64,000 nucleotides of DNA. Origin: Calonectria ilicicola. Taxonomy: Eukaryota > Ascomycota > Sordariomycetes > Hypocreales > Nectriaceae. The notes under the pieces were generated by a model. That model saw only the letters and a program-made list of their open reading frames with translations. It was not told the origin of the DNA and did no database searches. The translations under genes and the position numbers were made by a program. The stretch is taken from the NCBI GenBank assembly GCA_020809705.1, contig CP085834.1:2542001-2606000 (forward strand), read 5' to 3'. The number at the start of each line of letters is the position of its first letter. Position 1 is the first letter of the stretch. Shown piece by piece: positions 47,552 through 59,110 of this stretch.

Positions 47552-49506
47552 ATGGCGTCGGGTCAAGAAACTGCAGTCCATGAGACAATCAATCATCCCA
47601 CTATCGGTCTTGTGAGGGGCATTAGACGATATCCGGGAGTTAACCAATACTTGGGAGTTCAATATGCCTCTCTTAGCGATAGATTCTCTAGGGGCGAATT
47701 GCTTCTACATTATCCATCTGGTGATCCTTTCTTGGATGCTACAAAATTCGGGTTAGTGAATCCTCGCTTTTTGCAGATCATCCATGCAACCCAAAGTACC
47801 TTATTTATTTTTAATTATCGTAAAAACACGTATTCTAACATCCTATTTATTTAGTCCAATTCCTTTGATGCTTCCCAATGCCTGCGACCATGAGCAGAAT
47901 CTCATACAGAAGAAGCTTCCATTTTCCCCTTTTGGCCAATCAGATACTGAATGTTTAACGCTCAATATCTCGGTCCCCAGTGCGGGAAATTCTGGTCTTC
48001 TTCCAGTGCTCGTTTTCATACATGGGGGTGCCTTTGCGGTTGGAAGCAGCTCATTCCCACAGTGTGATTTAGGTCCCATCACAAATATGAGCGTGCAGGT
48101 TGGAAAACCTGTGATTTGCGTGGGGGTCAAGTAAGCCATTGTTTCATTTAAAGCACCTACCTTTGCCCTACTATGCCCGTATCTGAAGTGTTAGTTCTGA
48201 CCTCGATAGTTACCGCCTTGGAGTCCCTGGATTTCTCAATTCCTCTGTCCTAAGGGAAGCCGGGTATAAACCAAACAATGGGCTTGATGATCAGCGACTT
48301 GCGCTACGCTGGATTAAACATTACATAAGGGGATTCGGCGGAGATCCCAACAGAGTCACCTTAATCGGTGAGAGCGCGGGTGCGGGTGAGCGATTTTGAG
48401 TCAGTTCATCAAATCAAGCTAATCAACATATCTAGTATCGGGATTTTTCCACTTGCATTCAAAAGATCCGCTGTTTCATCAATTCATTGCCATGAGCGGT
48501 TCATCTATACAACGCCTCAAGCGTCCTGACCAGACAGAACCAATCTATGATGCCATAGTAAAAGCGCTTCATGCTGATGAACTTTCACAAGAAGAACAGC
48601 TGGATACGCTTTTGCATACGCCGGGACAAGATTTTATTGCTACTGTAAAACGCCGTTTCCCCACTGGGCCTCTAATAGATGGTGAAATTATCCCAGAGAC
48701 TACGAAATTCGAGGCTATGCACAATAAAGACAAGTTCTTGGAACTATTCCCAGGTTTACTTCATTGCAAGAGAGTCATGATTGGCGATTGTCAAATGGAT
48801 GTGAGTAAAATATTGACAATAAAAGAACAACCATGAGGGACTGATAGTTTCATAGGGCATGGCTTTTGGTATGCGTGTCGCAGGACGGACAGATATCTTG
48901 CCGAAAACACTATCGGATTGCCTCGGCAAGATCTTTGATGCTATTGACCCAAATATTGCACCCGCAATCGTCTCAGCATATGGAATTGATACCTCTGCAG
49001 TTTCAAACACTTTCCAAAACTTGAAACCGATTCTAGATTTTGGCAACGATCTCATGTTTGCTCTTCCTGCCACAGAATTCGTTCGAGCTTGTTCAAAATC
49101 GGGAATTCCAGGCTCCAATACCTTTTTATGCTACTTCAACGCCCCAAATCCATGGGATGGCCCATGGAAAGGCCATGCAACGCATGTACAAGATATCGCA
49201 TTTGTGCTGCAAAATTATCACGACACTCTCGCAAAAGGCCAACGCCATTGTGCAGAAGGATATGCTAAAAATATCATAGATTTTGTAAATGGAGCTGATC
49301 CTTGGCCCGCTTATCGAAGCGACGAGGCGCCAGGGTCAATGGTGTTTTACGCGGCTGAGCAAGGTGGCCACGATGAGTCTCAGTTCGTTTCCGAGGACAT
49401 ACCCGAAAAGACTGGTCGCAGAGATTTCATCCGCAAAATAGTACCTGGGGAGCTATTTGATAAATTGGTGGATGCGTGGCAATTGTTCATGCTGGGTCAG
49501 AAATGA
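47552..49506 (+). CDS. Type-B carboxylesterase, intracellular
   Basis: Five exons (47552-47751, 47855-48130, 48210-48385, 48436-48800, 48856-49506) give 555 residues. No signal peptide is visible, unlike secreted lipases of the family. Alpha/beta-hydrolase landmarks are the oxyanion strand [24 protein letters not shown], the nucleophile elbow [10 protein letters not shown] (Ser214) and a C-terminal [11 protein letters not shown] segment supplying the likely His. Introns were placed to restore these motifs, and every junction keeps the frame. Enzymes of this family hydrolyse carboxylic esters, including small aromatic esters. Divergent sharing of a promoter with the VOC dioxygenase suggests it feeds or follows ring cleavage, for example by freeing a phenol from an ester or hydrolysing a lactone. 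Confidence 0.9.
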
Positions 49507-50252
49507 TTCTGTTTGGACGAATTGGAGTTGTAGTCGAAATCTATATTGCTAATACTACGTACTTTGGGCGCACTGATGTTCCATCCAAGATCAAATTGAG
49601 AATTTTGAGTATATTTGAGCATACTATTTAATACAATGTCGTTCCGGTGATGTAAACCTACACTTCAATAACCAGGGTGCCATGTACCTCACCAAAAACA
49701 ACAGAAAAGTAAGGACTAATGACACAATGCATCTTCGTTAGAGAATTATATAGTTTCTAGTGATTTATAGGTTTTTAGAAACTGTTTTTTCTTCAATCTA
49801 AATATCTCTTCTATCCACATCATCGAGGCCATATAATTAGAAGAAGTCTGATGTCGCCAGGTTTTCCTGCTTAATATTACTGTCTGGCTAGACTAAGGAC
49901 TCCTCGGGTTCCAAGCCACTTATTCCATTAGTTTATTGATTCGAGTATTTCTGAAAGTTGGAATTCGGAGCCCTGAATTGGTGGCTGAAACACGACCTTA
50001 CTAATGCGGCGGATATCCCGTCAATCTTCTGCCCGATTTTCCACCCGCCGCCTTAACTCCGCACGTACATCCCCGTTCATTTTCGTAGCCCTCATCATGA
50101 TCTCGGGTAAAAATTAAATACTAATTCGGGTTTCACATGTAAATCTAAAATCCATTCATTTTCCCTTGTCGATTTATTAGACAAAAAAGAACAAGCATTT
50201 CCCAACATACTCCTCAGCATCACATCATAATTACGTTTTTCGATCCTCGCAA
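49507..50252. other. Intergenic between carboxylesterase and quinone oxidoreductase
   Basis: This 746-base segment holds the carboxylesterase 3' region and the oxidoreductase promoter with one operator candidate. No gene was seen. Confidence 0.5.
50048..50062 (-). promoter_or_regulatory. Cluster operator candidate, copy 3
   Basis: The plus strand reads CCGCCTTAACTCCGC, the exact reverse complement of GCGGAGTTAAGGCGG. It is about 190 bases upstream of the quinone oxidoreductase start. Confidence 0.7.
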
Positions 50253-51412
50253 ATGACAAGGCCTTTCAAAATGCTCCCACTGCTAACACAGGAGGCTATA
50301 CTCGTACACGAAACCGGAGGATCAGAAGTCCTACAGCATCAGCTTGACTACCCTGTACCCACACCCCAGGAAGATCAAATTCTAGTCAAAAACAATGTTT
50401 CGGGCATCAATTTTATTGACACATACTTCCGGACGGGACTTTATCCGTCGCCAAAGCCAGAGATTCTCGGTCGTGAGGCTGCGGGTGTCATAGTAGCCCT
50501 CGGTCCCAAGGTGAATGACGCAAACTTCAAGCCTGGTGATCGTGTCGTTTGGCTTGGGACTGGGGGTTATGCAGAGTATACAGCAGTCCCGGTAGCTAAG
50601 GTGGTAAAGATTCCAGATGGAATTTCTGACGAGGAAGCAGTGGCTAGCTTCATGGGGGGCTTGACTGCCCTGGCGCTTGCGCATGAGACTTACGAAGTCA
50701 AGGCTGGTGACTGGGTGCTCCTTCATGCAGCAGCTGGCGGTGTCGGTGTTCTGATGATCCAAGTTCTCAAATCTATCGGTGCCAAGGTCATAGGAACAGT
50801 GGGAGATGCAAAGAAGATGAATCTAGTGAAAAGTTTGGGCGCTGATCACGTTATTACCTACCAAGATTCGGTCGGCAAGGACTGGACTGAAGTGGTAAAA
50901 GAACTGACCAATGGTCAGGGAGTTGATGTTGTATATGATTCCGTCGGAGCAGATACGTGGGAGGGTAGCCTCGATGTGGTGAAGAGAAAGGGCTCGGTTG
51001 TCTGGTTTGGGAATTCCAGTGGCCCTGTCCCACCCCTTCCGCTAAAGTAAGTCACAATTGCTCCCCTATTGGCAATATCACACAAGAAAAAACGCTGAAA
51101 GACCACAGTCGCCTTTCTCCCAAGTGTATCAAGGTTGCATGGCCGACATTGTTCGGGTACATTGCAACACGCGACGAGTTTGAGCATTACTCGAACAAGC
51201 TTTTTACTATGCTTCGGTCTGGTCAACTCAAGGTTATAATCTATAAAGTATATGATCTTCAAGACGTGAAAAAGGCACACGAGGTATTATTTACATTCCT
51301 TATTAGCGTGGGCTTTCCTCACTTCAGATGAGTTGGGTGCTGACTGGAGAATTTACTACAGGACCTCGAGAGCCGAAAAACTACGGGAAGACTTCTGCTG
51401 AGATCTAACTAG
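50253..51412 (+). CDS. NADPH:quinone oxidoreductase, zinc-independent MDR family
   Basis: Three exons (50253-51046, 51109-51283, 51362-51412) give 339 residues. The last exon codes only 16 residues (DLESRKTTGRLLLRSN), the usual C-terminus of this family, which supports the splice choice. The start at 50253 is used; an in-frame ATG six codons later (MLPLLT) is an alternative. The family is shown by NNVSGINFIDTYFRTGLYP, ILGREAAGVIVALG, HAAAGGVGVLMIQ (NADPH-binding AAxGGVG) and the RLSPKCIKVAWPTLFGYIATRDEF segment. No structural-zinc Cys set is seen. These soluble enzymes reduce quinones, one likely purpose here being to handle quinones formed from catechols or hydroquinones in the same pathway. 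Confidence 0.92.
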
Positions 51413-52135
51413 AAATTACTACCATATTATTGATTTAAATAATCTTTCTGAACAGGAAATCTAGAATTGATATGCTCTCATTTAGAAACCCATGTCATCT
51501 AATCACAATCGTCGTGGAAGTAGTCTGGAATCTTTTCAGATATGTTATTGTGGTAATAGAATAGTCTTATGTATCTTTATCGGTTCAACGTCGATTCCAA
51601 TATTATGAACTTTTGCTTCATTATATCTGTAATCCTGAAATCCTGAAATCCTGTTCAGTCATACACAGTTGAAACCAGATGGGTTTAGGATAGCATGCTC
51701 CCGTGAAAATGCATGCGCGACGTCTGATTGTTTCTAGGTAGGCTACGTACTGCTAAATGGAATATACGCCCGTGTTTGATGAATTTCGAGGCAATCTGGT
51801 AATTCATCGCATGGTCAGCTCAGCCATCTGATCTTTCGTCGTAACAATTGCCTCGGCCTCAGAAGTGCAGCGGTCGCGTTGCACTAAATAAGAAAGCGAA
51901 CTCGCGGGAATGAGAAACAAGGATATTAGTATTCAGCACAGCTACGTAAAGTAGAGCCTGCTACAAGACTTCGATGGCGATAGCTCTGTGTGTGACTGGA
52001 GGTATTTGATGCAATATCTCGATATTATCCTTGGACTAGAAGACATCTAAATAATCTCTGTCTCTCAAGCTCTATACTAAACTAAACGTGAGGCAGACAA
52101 CAGATGGCATGGTGGCGTAGTTACGAGTGTACAGT

Positions 52136-52228
52136 CAAGCTGACCTACCCCCCCTGGTCTGACCTGAGCCCCACGTTTTCCAAGCTGCACGAGTGGTCAG
52201 GTCAGACTAGGGGGGGTAGGTAAGCTTG
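52136..52228. mobile_element. MITE-like inverted-repeat element, about 93 bases
   Basis: Arms 52136-52169 and 52195-52228 are inverted copies of about 34 bases with only a few mismatches. Each starts CAAGCT and contains ACCTACCCCCCCT and GTCTGACCTGA. The loop is about 25 bases. TA dinucleotides occur just outside both arms (52130-52131 on the left, a TTA on the right), which would suit a Tc1/mariner/pogo-type origin, but the exact ends are not certain. Confidence 0.65.
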
Positions 52229-52462
52229 AAAATTAGCCTATCAGAGCACCCAGCGTTAAAAATGTGCAAGGCAAAAGACTAACGCGACGAGTTTCACTGC
52301 AATTTTAGCACCACACGGCCTGTACAAGTACCTTCTACAAAATTCATGATTCAAAAGCAGTCACGTATTTATGAGTCTCGACATGTGTGAACTCGCTGCT
52401 TGTCGCTATTTCATATGTATGCACGGTCACGTTACCTCAACTCGATTGCATTCCACTGGTTT

Positions 52463-52477
52463 GCGGAGTTAAGGCGG
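52463..52477 (+). promoter_or_regulatory. Cluster operator candidate, copy 4
   Basis: An exact GCGGAGTTAAGGCGG lies about 416 bases upstream of the DUF1338 gene start. A related half-site pattern (CCGG..CCGGGTATTTCCGC) follows within 30 bases. Confidence 0.65.
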
Positions 52478-52892
52478 ACAGTTGCCGGTCCGGGTATTTC
52501 CGCTTTGCCGTCACCGGCGGCTGGGATGCGGTAATTCATTTTTCAATATGGGGAAAAAATAGACGTCTTGCGAAAAGTAGAATTTGTAGACTAGGTGTTC
52601 AATCGTCGGACTTGGGACGGGCAGCCACAAACGGACATTGGAGACCTGAAGATAGCTCTGGAGTACTGATGGGCGATAGCGTGCCGAGAACTAGCCGCCT
52701 TTCTTAGAAATATCACTCTCAGAATATTATCTTCGCCACTGAAGTAAAACCACTTCAAAGGGGATCACTCTTGCATCTGCCATTTCTCAGTTGTTCTTTT
52801 GTGGATATTTGATACTCATAAAGTTGCAGTCGAATTTCGTACGTCTCGCAAACATTTCTTTTGTCTAGAAAGAAGCACGCTATAGGTTAACG

Positions 52893-54382
52893 ATGGCCAC
52901 TGAACTGTAAGCATTATGAAAACCCGATTTCAGATTGACACCTCGGTTTATTTCGAACCGTAGATTATTACCATAGTTAACAATATCGTTAGTTGGAATC
53001 CAGATGAGCTTCGAACAAAGTTCTCTCTAGCTTTGTCTGAAATGTATAGACAAGAAGTCCCACTATATGGCGATCTTGTCCAAATCGTCCGGGAGGTGAA
53101 CAAGTCGGTTTTGGAGATGGAAGGAAAGAGCTTGCATGATTTGCCGACTAGACACCAAATCGAACGTCATGGGGCCATCAGACTAGGCTCAGACTATGAA
53201 TTGAGCGTAATTAAGCGACTATTTGCTCTGTTTGGCATGCAGCCAGTCGGGTACTACGACCTGGGAATTGTTGGTTTTCCCTTGCACGCCACCGCGTTTC
53301 GACCAATCTCAGAGGAGTCTTTGGAGATAAATCCATTCCGGGTCTTTACCTCCGTTCTTCGTAAAGATCAAGTTTCCCCGAGTATCAGACCAATGATGGA
53401 AGCCATAATGCAGCAAAGAGAACTGTTTACTCCGCTGTTACTTGACATTATTTGTCGAGCTGAGGCAGGGAACAGTATGTCAACTGAAGATGCTGACAGT
53501 CTCATCATTGAAAGCCTCAAGATCTTTAAATGGCATTCAAAATCCACCGTTTCGATCGAAGATTATTTGAAGTTGAAAGAAGAGCATATGATGATTGCAG
53601 ATATTGTCTGCTTTCCGAGCGCACATATCAACCATCTTACGCCCAGAACTCTTGACATTGATCTTATTCAAACGGACATGGTAAAGAATGGCATGCCAGC
53701 AAAGGATAGGATTGAAGGTCCTCCACGCCGTCAATGTCCAATCTTGCTGAGGCAGACAAGCTTCAAAGCCTTGGAAGAGAAGGTCATTTTTTCTAGCGCT
53801 GGCACTGAATCGGTTCCAGGTACCCATACAGCGCGTTTCGGGGAGGTTGAGCAGCGTGGTGCTGCAGTCACCTACAAGGGACGTGCTCTGTATGATAGAC
53901 TACTTGAGCTAGCGACACAGCAAGGCTTGATAAAATTCGGGGATTCATCCAGGTTGGATGACTGCCTGGCCGAAGTCTTCCTGGACTACCCAGACAGTTG
54001 GGCTGAACTTCAAGAGCACGGTTTGGTGTATTTTCGATACCAGGTTACTCCAGGAGGACTCCTCAGCGCGATCGAAGGCTACATGGATAAAGGTCCCAGA
54101 AGAGTTTCTCTCAGTGAATTGATATCGCGGGGCCTTGTGGATTATGAGCCGATAACATATGAAGACTTCTTGCCCCTTTCAGCAGCTGGCATATCTAGAT
54201 CCAATCTGAAAGAGGGGCCAGCGCCGACGCCGATCAATGAGAAGGTCAACGGCTTGGTAGAGCTGGAAAAAGCCATGGCTTGCAAAGTTTTGAACGAATT
54301 TGGATTGTATTCTCAATTGCAAGAGGAAAGCCTTCTAAAATGTGCAAAAGGGCTTCGGTTGGATGAGATTTTGATTAGCTGA
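52893..54382 (+). CDS. DUF1338 / 2-oxoadipate dioxygenase-decarboxylase-like (HglS/YdcJ family) protein
   Basis: A 14-base first exon (52893-52906, MATEL split after CT) and a long second exon (52993-54382) give 467 residues. The second exon starts at the acceptor CGTTAG just before WNPDELRTKFSLALSEMYRQEVPLYGDL, a block conserved in the family. An earlier in-frame TAG shows that an intron is needed. The diagnostic motif RHGAIRLGS contains the first metal-binding His. Bacterial HglS is a Fe(II)-dependent VOC-like enzyme that converts 2-oxoadipate to D-2-hydroxyglutarate; fungal substrates are less clear. Here it sits between a quinone oxidoreductase and a Zn2Cys6 factor in a catabolic cluster, so it may act on a 2-oxo acid left after ring opening. 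No targeting signal was seen. Confidence 0.88.
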
Positions 54383-54552
54383 ACTAAGCCGTCCATCACA
54401 ACCATAGCTAGACTAATTTTCGCATTCTAATTCCGCTCAATCTCATTGTCTGACAAGTGATAATTCCCCGTGACCAAAAAATGATGTCATTTAATTTTCA
54501 TAGACTTCATTTGGATTTCGGATAGCAAGAACAAGCAATGTTTACTTACTCC

Positions 54553-54565
54553 GCGGAAGTGGCGG
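54553..54565 (+). promoter_or_regulatory. Shortened variant of the cluster element before the regulator gene
   Basis: GCGGAAGTGGCGG resembles the operator candidate but has a spacer two bases shorter (CGG-N6-CGG). It lies about 345 bases upstream of the Zn2Cys6 gene start. It may be a weaker autoregulatory site or chance. Confidence 0.3.
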
Positions 54566-54909
54566 ACTAACGGACTTTTGAGAATGTCCGGCAACTTGCA
54601 ATGTTAAGCTTTGGCCTCCAGTCGGGGAGATCCAATCGGACGCAACGGAAAGCTGCAAATATCTCGCTAAATCGGAGGGAAATTACCTAGTGCATTGCGG
54701 GGTAAATTAATGGATGTAGCGGTGTCACCTGCCTTGACAATTGAGATCTCTTAGATCCAAGATGAATTGGAGCACTTGCGAACCAGGGCCAACATCTAGG
54801 CCAAAGGACTCATTCAACCAGATGACAATAGACGCTCTCATTTATCGGAATAATCGAACGCCACAAGAAACTCTTGGATGCAATTGCTTTAATTTACACT
54901 CAACTCAAC

Positions 54910-57765
54910 ATGGGACCAGCGACGGAACAACCAGCCAAGCGGGCGCGAGCGCCAGACAATGGAAATTCAGACTCGCTCCCCTGTAAAAGAAGAATGGGGC
55001 GAAAACGGGCAGCCATAGCTTGTGAGGAATGCCGTGTACGAAAACGGCGATGCGATGGTGCCATGCCAGTATGCAGCGGTTGTGAAAAGCGCATGTCAAT
55101 GTGTGTCTATGCAGCCGAAATAGAGGCCAGGGCGTGGCAGAACAGGTATGACTACTTACATTCTCATTTCCATTTTATTTCATAAAGGCTTTCTCTAATT
55201 ACCAGATATTATCAGCATGATTCAGTCTTTAAAAAACAGACTCGAGGTATTAGAAGGAACAGAAAATTTGGCCGGGGCTCCACCAAAAAACGTCAATGAC
55301 GCCCCAGATACGACGTCGGGCTACGATATCAACCAGAACGCTCAAGATTCGCATTTAAATTTCATGGAAGATATGGGATTTGAAGGAATTAATAATTCAA
55401 CGGCAGCGGCGAGCCCTATTCAACAACGCGCCAGTTCTCCAGGTGTTCCTTCGCCCCTTGTGAACCCTGAAGGGCTTTGTGATGAACAACCACTCAGTTC
55501 ATCCGCAGCGATTCCTGTGCCCGCTCGCAACCAGGATGTTGCTACATCGGTCAAGTGCCCATCTCCGGGATACCCCGAGCCTCGCAGCTTGAAGAATTTG
55601 ATGCGTCCTATACAACGCGCTGTGGACCAGAGTCACCCTTCAATAGCAGCATCTCCTGCGCCAGTCCCCACCCCGAATTCAGCGAAATATTGCACATGCA
55701 ATGTGGTTCTAGGCTCAACAGAATGGTGCCTACCTCTTCGAAGAGTAGCAGATGGCTTAATAAATTCTTACTTCACCAGAGTCCACCGTATGTATCCCAT
55801 TCTTCACCAACCCACTTTCAGACGGCAATATGAGAGTCTGTGGGAGTCGAACCTCGCAACCGACGCGACCAAAAAGTCACTTTGCTTGGGGTTCTGCAAA
55901 AAGAAGAACGGGGTCAAGTTATTTTCAGCCATGCTGCAGGCCATGTTTGCCACTTCCACTCTATTCGACCCTGGACGCCCAGAAGAAATTGGCGTCAGGG
56001 CAGAGGCGTATTTTCATAAGGTTCAATCGTTAGACTTTTTAGATATCCTTGATGATGAGATGGGGATAGAGCTGATACAACTTGGTCTAATTATGGGATT
56101 TTATCTCCAGAGCACGGAAAGATACTCAAAATGCTGGAACATTACCAGCCTCACCATACGACTCGCTCAAAACATGGGATTAAATTTTAGCTCTGACGAA
56201 GCCCAGAAACGTGGGTTTCTCAATACCTGTCCGTCACAACTGAATTGCGAAATGCGCACCCGAGTATGGTGGGGATGTCTGGTGTTAAAAAGGTATTTCG
56301 GTTTAACTCCTTTGCTGGCAAGTTGTGTGTTACAAATATGGCAACTCCATCAACAACAACTCCATGTCATATCATTTAATAAGTAACGCTGACATTTATT
56401 TCTCGTACAGGGAGGTCTCAATGTCTTTTGGGAGACAATTGATGTCCCCAATCACTGGAGACAAACCTAGCTTACCTCTTGCTATCGACGACGATCGCTT
56501 AAGCGATGAATCTGGTAAATGGAATGCACAGCCCAAAGACCTTCCAAGTCTTGCAGATTCATTTATTCAAACAAACATGCTCTATGAAATTCTCGAAGAA
56601 ATATTCGCCAGGGAGGAATCACACGAATTATCAGACTCCAAAAAAGACCCGTCGCTGCTACCGGAACCCTCATCCAGTATCCGGTCCCTGTTGGATCTTG
56701 ACACGAAAATCATGGAATGGCGGGATTCGTTACCGAAATACCTACGATACGACCAAAACTCACTAAACCCTGGGATTCCTGATTCCTTATCCGCAGATGG
56801 GCTGAGAATTCCTCATAAGGAACTCCTAGCGCAGAGTAAGCGCCTATATGCGAGGTAAAAGGTAGCAGAAATATCAGAAGTCACGGTTCTAACAATCTTT
56901 CAGATTTTTGCATGTACGTATGCTTCTTCTGCGACCTGCACTTGATGTTCTTTTTGAACAGCAGCAAATTTATCACACTACCCCGAGGAAAAGGCCAACC
57001 GAAATGAGGCTCGAAGATTTGATGCTCTGCAACATTGCTGCACAATGTGTTCGCTCCGCTCAGACACTCGTCAAATTTCTAGATTGTGAGATACGGTCGC
57101 ATGAATTTCAGGCTTGGTGGTATAACATTAGTTGTTAGTAGTAAGATTTTGCTATTCGGATATCGTACTCACTGGTTCAAATAGACATACACGCCTGTGC
57201 AAGCACGATCCTGATCGGGCAACTATGCACATTTGGGGATGGAAATCCTTTCGAAGAGTCTCTCTTTAAAAGCTGGGAGCTATGTTTGCGATGTCTTTCC
57301 CGTTACACGGACAGAAGCAGTATTTGCAGAAGATCTCTCAGTCTTCTGCAGGAAAGCATGAAGAGACTAATACCTAACACATCTGGCCGAAAATCGAAAC
57401 ATGCAAACTTCAAGCCAAACAGCAATTTAGAGGTCAATCAGCCAGATGAACCTGACTCCCCTGGGAGTGGAGAATTTCCACGTTCCTTTGGCAATGGCAA
57501 GCCAACATCTCAATCTCGAAACGTCGGGATACCCATGCAAAATGATGTGATTGAAAAGTCAAGTCTGGCTGAGTCACATCATGTTCAAATTGAAGAGCAG
57601 GTTTCAGGCTCTATCCTCGATCATAATATGAATAGAGACACCTTCGAAGCTTTAATTGGTGATTTAGGAGGGTTAGATGCTACTGGGAACTGGCCCTTTT
57701 TGCCATGTCTATCACAGCTCGAGGATATGTCGCTTAGTTTCGACGTTACTAATGCTATTGGGTAA
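54910..57765 (+). CDS. Zn2Cys6 (Gal4-type) transcription factor, probable cluster regulator
   Basis: Five exons (54910-55145, 55216-56292, 56411-56854, 56904-57133, 57185-57765) give 855 residues. A basic N-terminus leads into the binuclear zinc cluster CEECRVRKRRC..CSGCEKRMSMC with spacing CX2CX6CX6CX2CX6C at residues 38-65. A short coiled coil (MIQSLKNRLEVLEG, about 80-93) follows for dimerisation. The fungal-specific middle homology region starts near 250 (INSYFTRVHRMYPILHQPTFRRQYESLW) and includes LKREVSMSFGRQLM, the usual DR..SM.GR-type block. Exon junctions were chosen to restore these segments. The gene lies within seven catabolic genes, five of whose promoter regions carry CGG-N8-CGG elements, a form recognised by this class, so it is the likely activator. 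The 5' leader contains an upstream in-frame TTG but no better ATG. Confidence 0.9.
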
Positions 57766-58081
57766 TTAGAAATATCTGTTAAAGGCGGCTCACATAAGCC
57801 CCATTTAGAGTGAATATGACAATATAATGTACAGCAAGCGTCGTTGGAGAATTGATTCATGTCAACATATATTCCATCAATCTTACACGTTCTTTTATGG
57901 TGGCTAGGTGAAGTCTAGGATTTGAGTTCAGCACTTCTTTGGACCAATGGTGACCCAAATCATGATAGTCACTGTCTTCGACATCGGCGAAACATGGTTC
58001 ATATTAATATTCGGAATCTTTATCGGTTCAAATACAATCATCTCGACTTAAAACCTGATCCCTTTCAATGTGAGGACGGAA
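57766..58081. other. Short intergenic, tail-to-tail
   Basis: 316 bases between the stop codons of the regulator gene and the dienelactone hydrolase gene; only 3' untranslated sequence is expected. Confidence 0.5.
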
Positions 58082-58877
58082 TTAGTTTCCGTGTAACCAC
58101 GTCCGAAACCAAAGAACCGCTGCATTCTTGGCTCTTTCCATACCCTTCCTTTCACCAGGATTATTAGGATTTCCCCTAGTGGCGAAGCCGTGTTCCAGCC
58201 CAGGGAAATATTGGTAATCAAAAGCAACACCTAGCGTGGGAATTACCTTGGTGCTGTAGGCTTTTAATTCTTCCGTAAAGATGGGGTCCATCTCAGGTGC
58301 AATGATCTGAATCGGAACTTTGATGTTTTCAATTTCCTTCTTCTCAATGAGAGTGGGGTGAGCCGCCGAAATGCAATCAACAAGGAGGTTATCCTTTGAC
58401 CCAAGGCGAAAAGCCCCCCAGCCTCCGTAGCAGAAGCCTATGGCCCCAACGCGCTGGTAATCCAAACGTAGCGCCTTACCAAAACGAAGGATTTCTGGCT
58501 CTCTAATTATTTTAGAGTTGCGGCCAATGAATTCCGAAAGGTCGATCTTAGTCCACTGGCTTTGTTGCATCAAGTTTTCTGGGGGTACGATCTCGCCTTC
58601 AAAACTGCAATGCCGATGAACATTAGGTAAAATTCTCTGAAGCGGGTCTCAGTACATCTCACAAGTCTGGCACATAAACTGTGGCATCCACCTCCTCGGC
58701 ATAATGATCAGCGAGGATCCGTGTGTTTGGGAAGGTCCACCCAAACAGATCATGAACGATGAAAATGGCCACATTTGGGTTCGAGCCGGTGACATAACTG
58801 TCGAATCCCGCATAGTTTTCTTCGCGTCCCTTTGTTTTGGCTGTCCATTGAAAGCCTTTGAGACAGCATTCGCCCAT
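58082..58877 (-). CDS. Dienelactone hydrolase family protein
   Basis: Two exons (58877-58663 and 58604-58082) around a 58-base intron give 245 residues. The start at 58877 gives MGECCLKGF, a conserved opening in fungal members; an upstream in-frame ATG at 58964 is less likely. The family's Cys-His-Asp triad is present: Cys130 in AIGFCYGGWGAF, Asp178 in APEMDPIF and His210 in LEHGFATRG. VHDLFGWTFPNTRILADHYA and PDFFEGE are also typical. Dienelactone hydrolases open lactones formed from cleaved aromatic rings to maleylacetate-type acids; many fungal paralogues have other carbonyl-ester substrates. An exact operator candidate lies about 220 bases upstream, tying it to the monooxygenase, dioxygenase and esterase of the cluster. 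Confidence 0.92.
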
Positions 58878-59095
58878 GTTGAAAGTGTAGGTGAGATTGA
58901 GTTGAAAATGTGATTGATCAATTATATACCGGATTGGATTCGCCAAAGATGGGGGTAGTGACAACCACGTATATGCAGGCCCTCTTTTATTATTCCATCA
59001 AACCAAGGTCGCTCAAAATTAATCTCCAACAGAAGTTCAAGTGCAGGGTATCCCCGGATGCTGATCTTGCTCGGCATTGGCAAGGTGGAGCACAT

Positions 59096-59110
59096 CCGCC
59101 TTAACTCCGC
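59096..59110 (-). promoter_or_regulatory. Cluster operator candidate, copy 5
   Basis: The plus strand reads CCGCCTTAACTCCGC, identical to copy 3. It is about 220 bases upstream of the dienelactone hydrolase start and marks the right edge of the putative regulon. Confidence 0.7.

Larger units (their letters stand above)
51413..52892. other. Intergenic, 1.5 kb, with inverted-repeat element and operator
   Basis: It contains a small inverted-repeat element (52136-52228), one operator candidate (52463-52477) and a triple AATCCTGA microrepeat near 51630-51655. An open frame at 52387-52707 covers the operator and is not supported as a gene. Confidence 0.5.
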
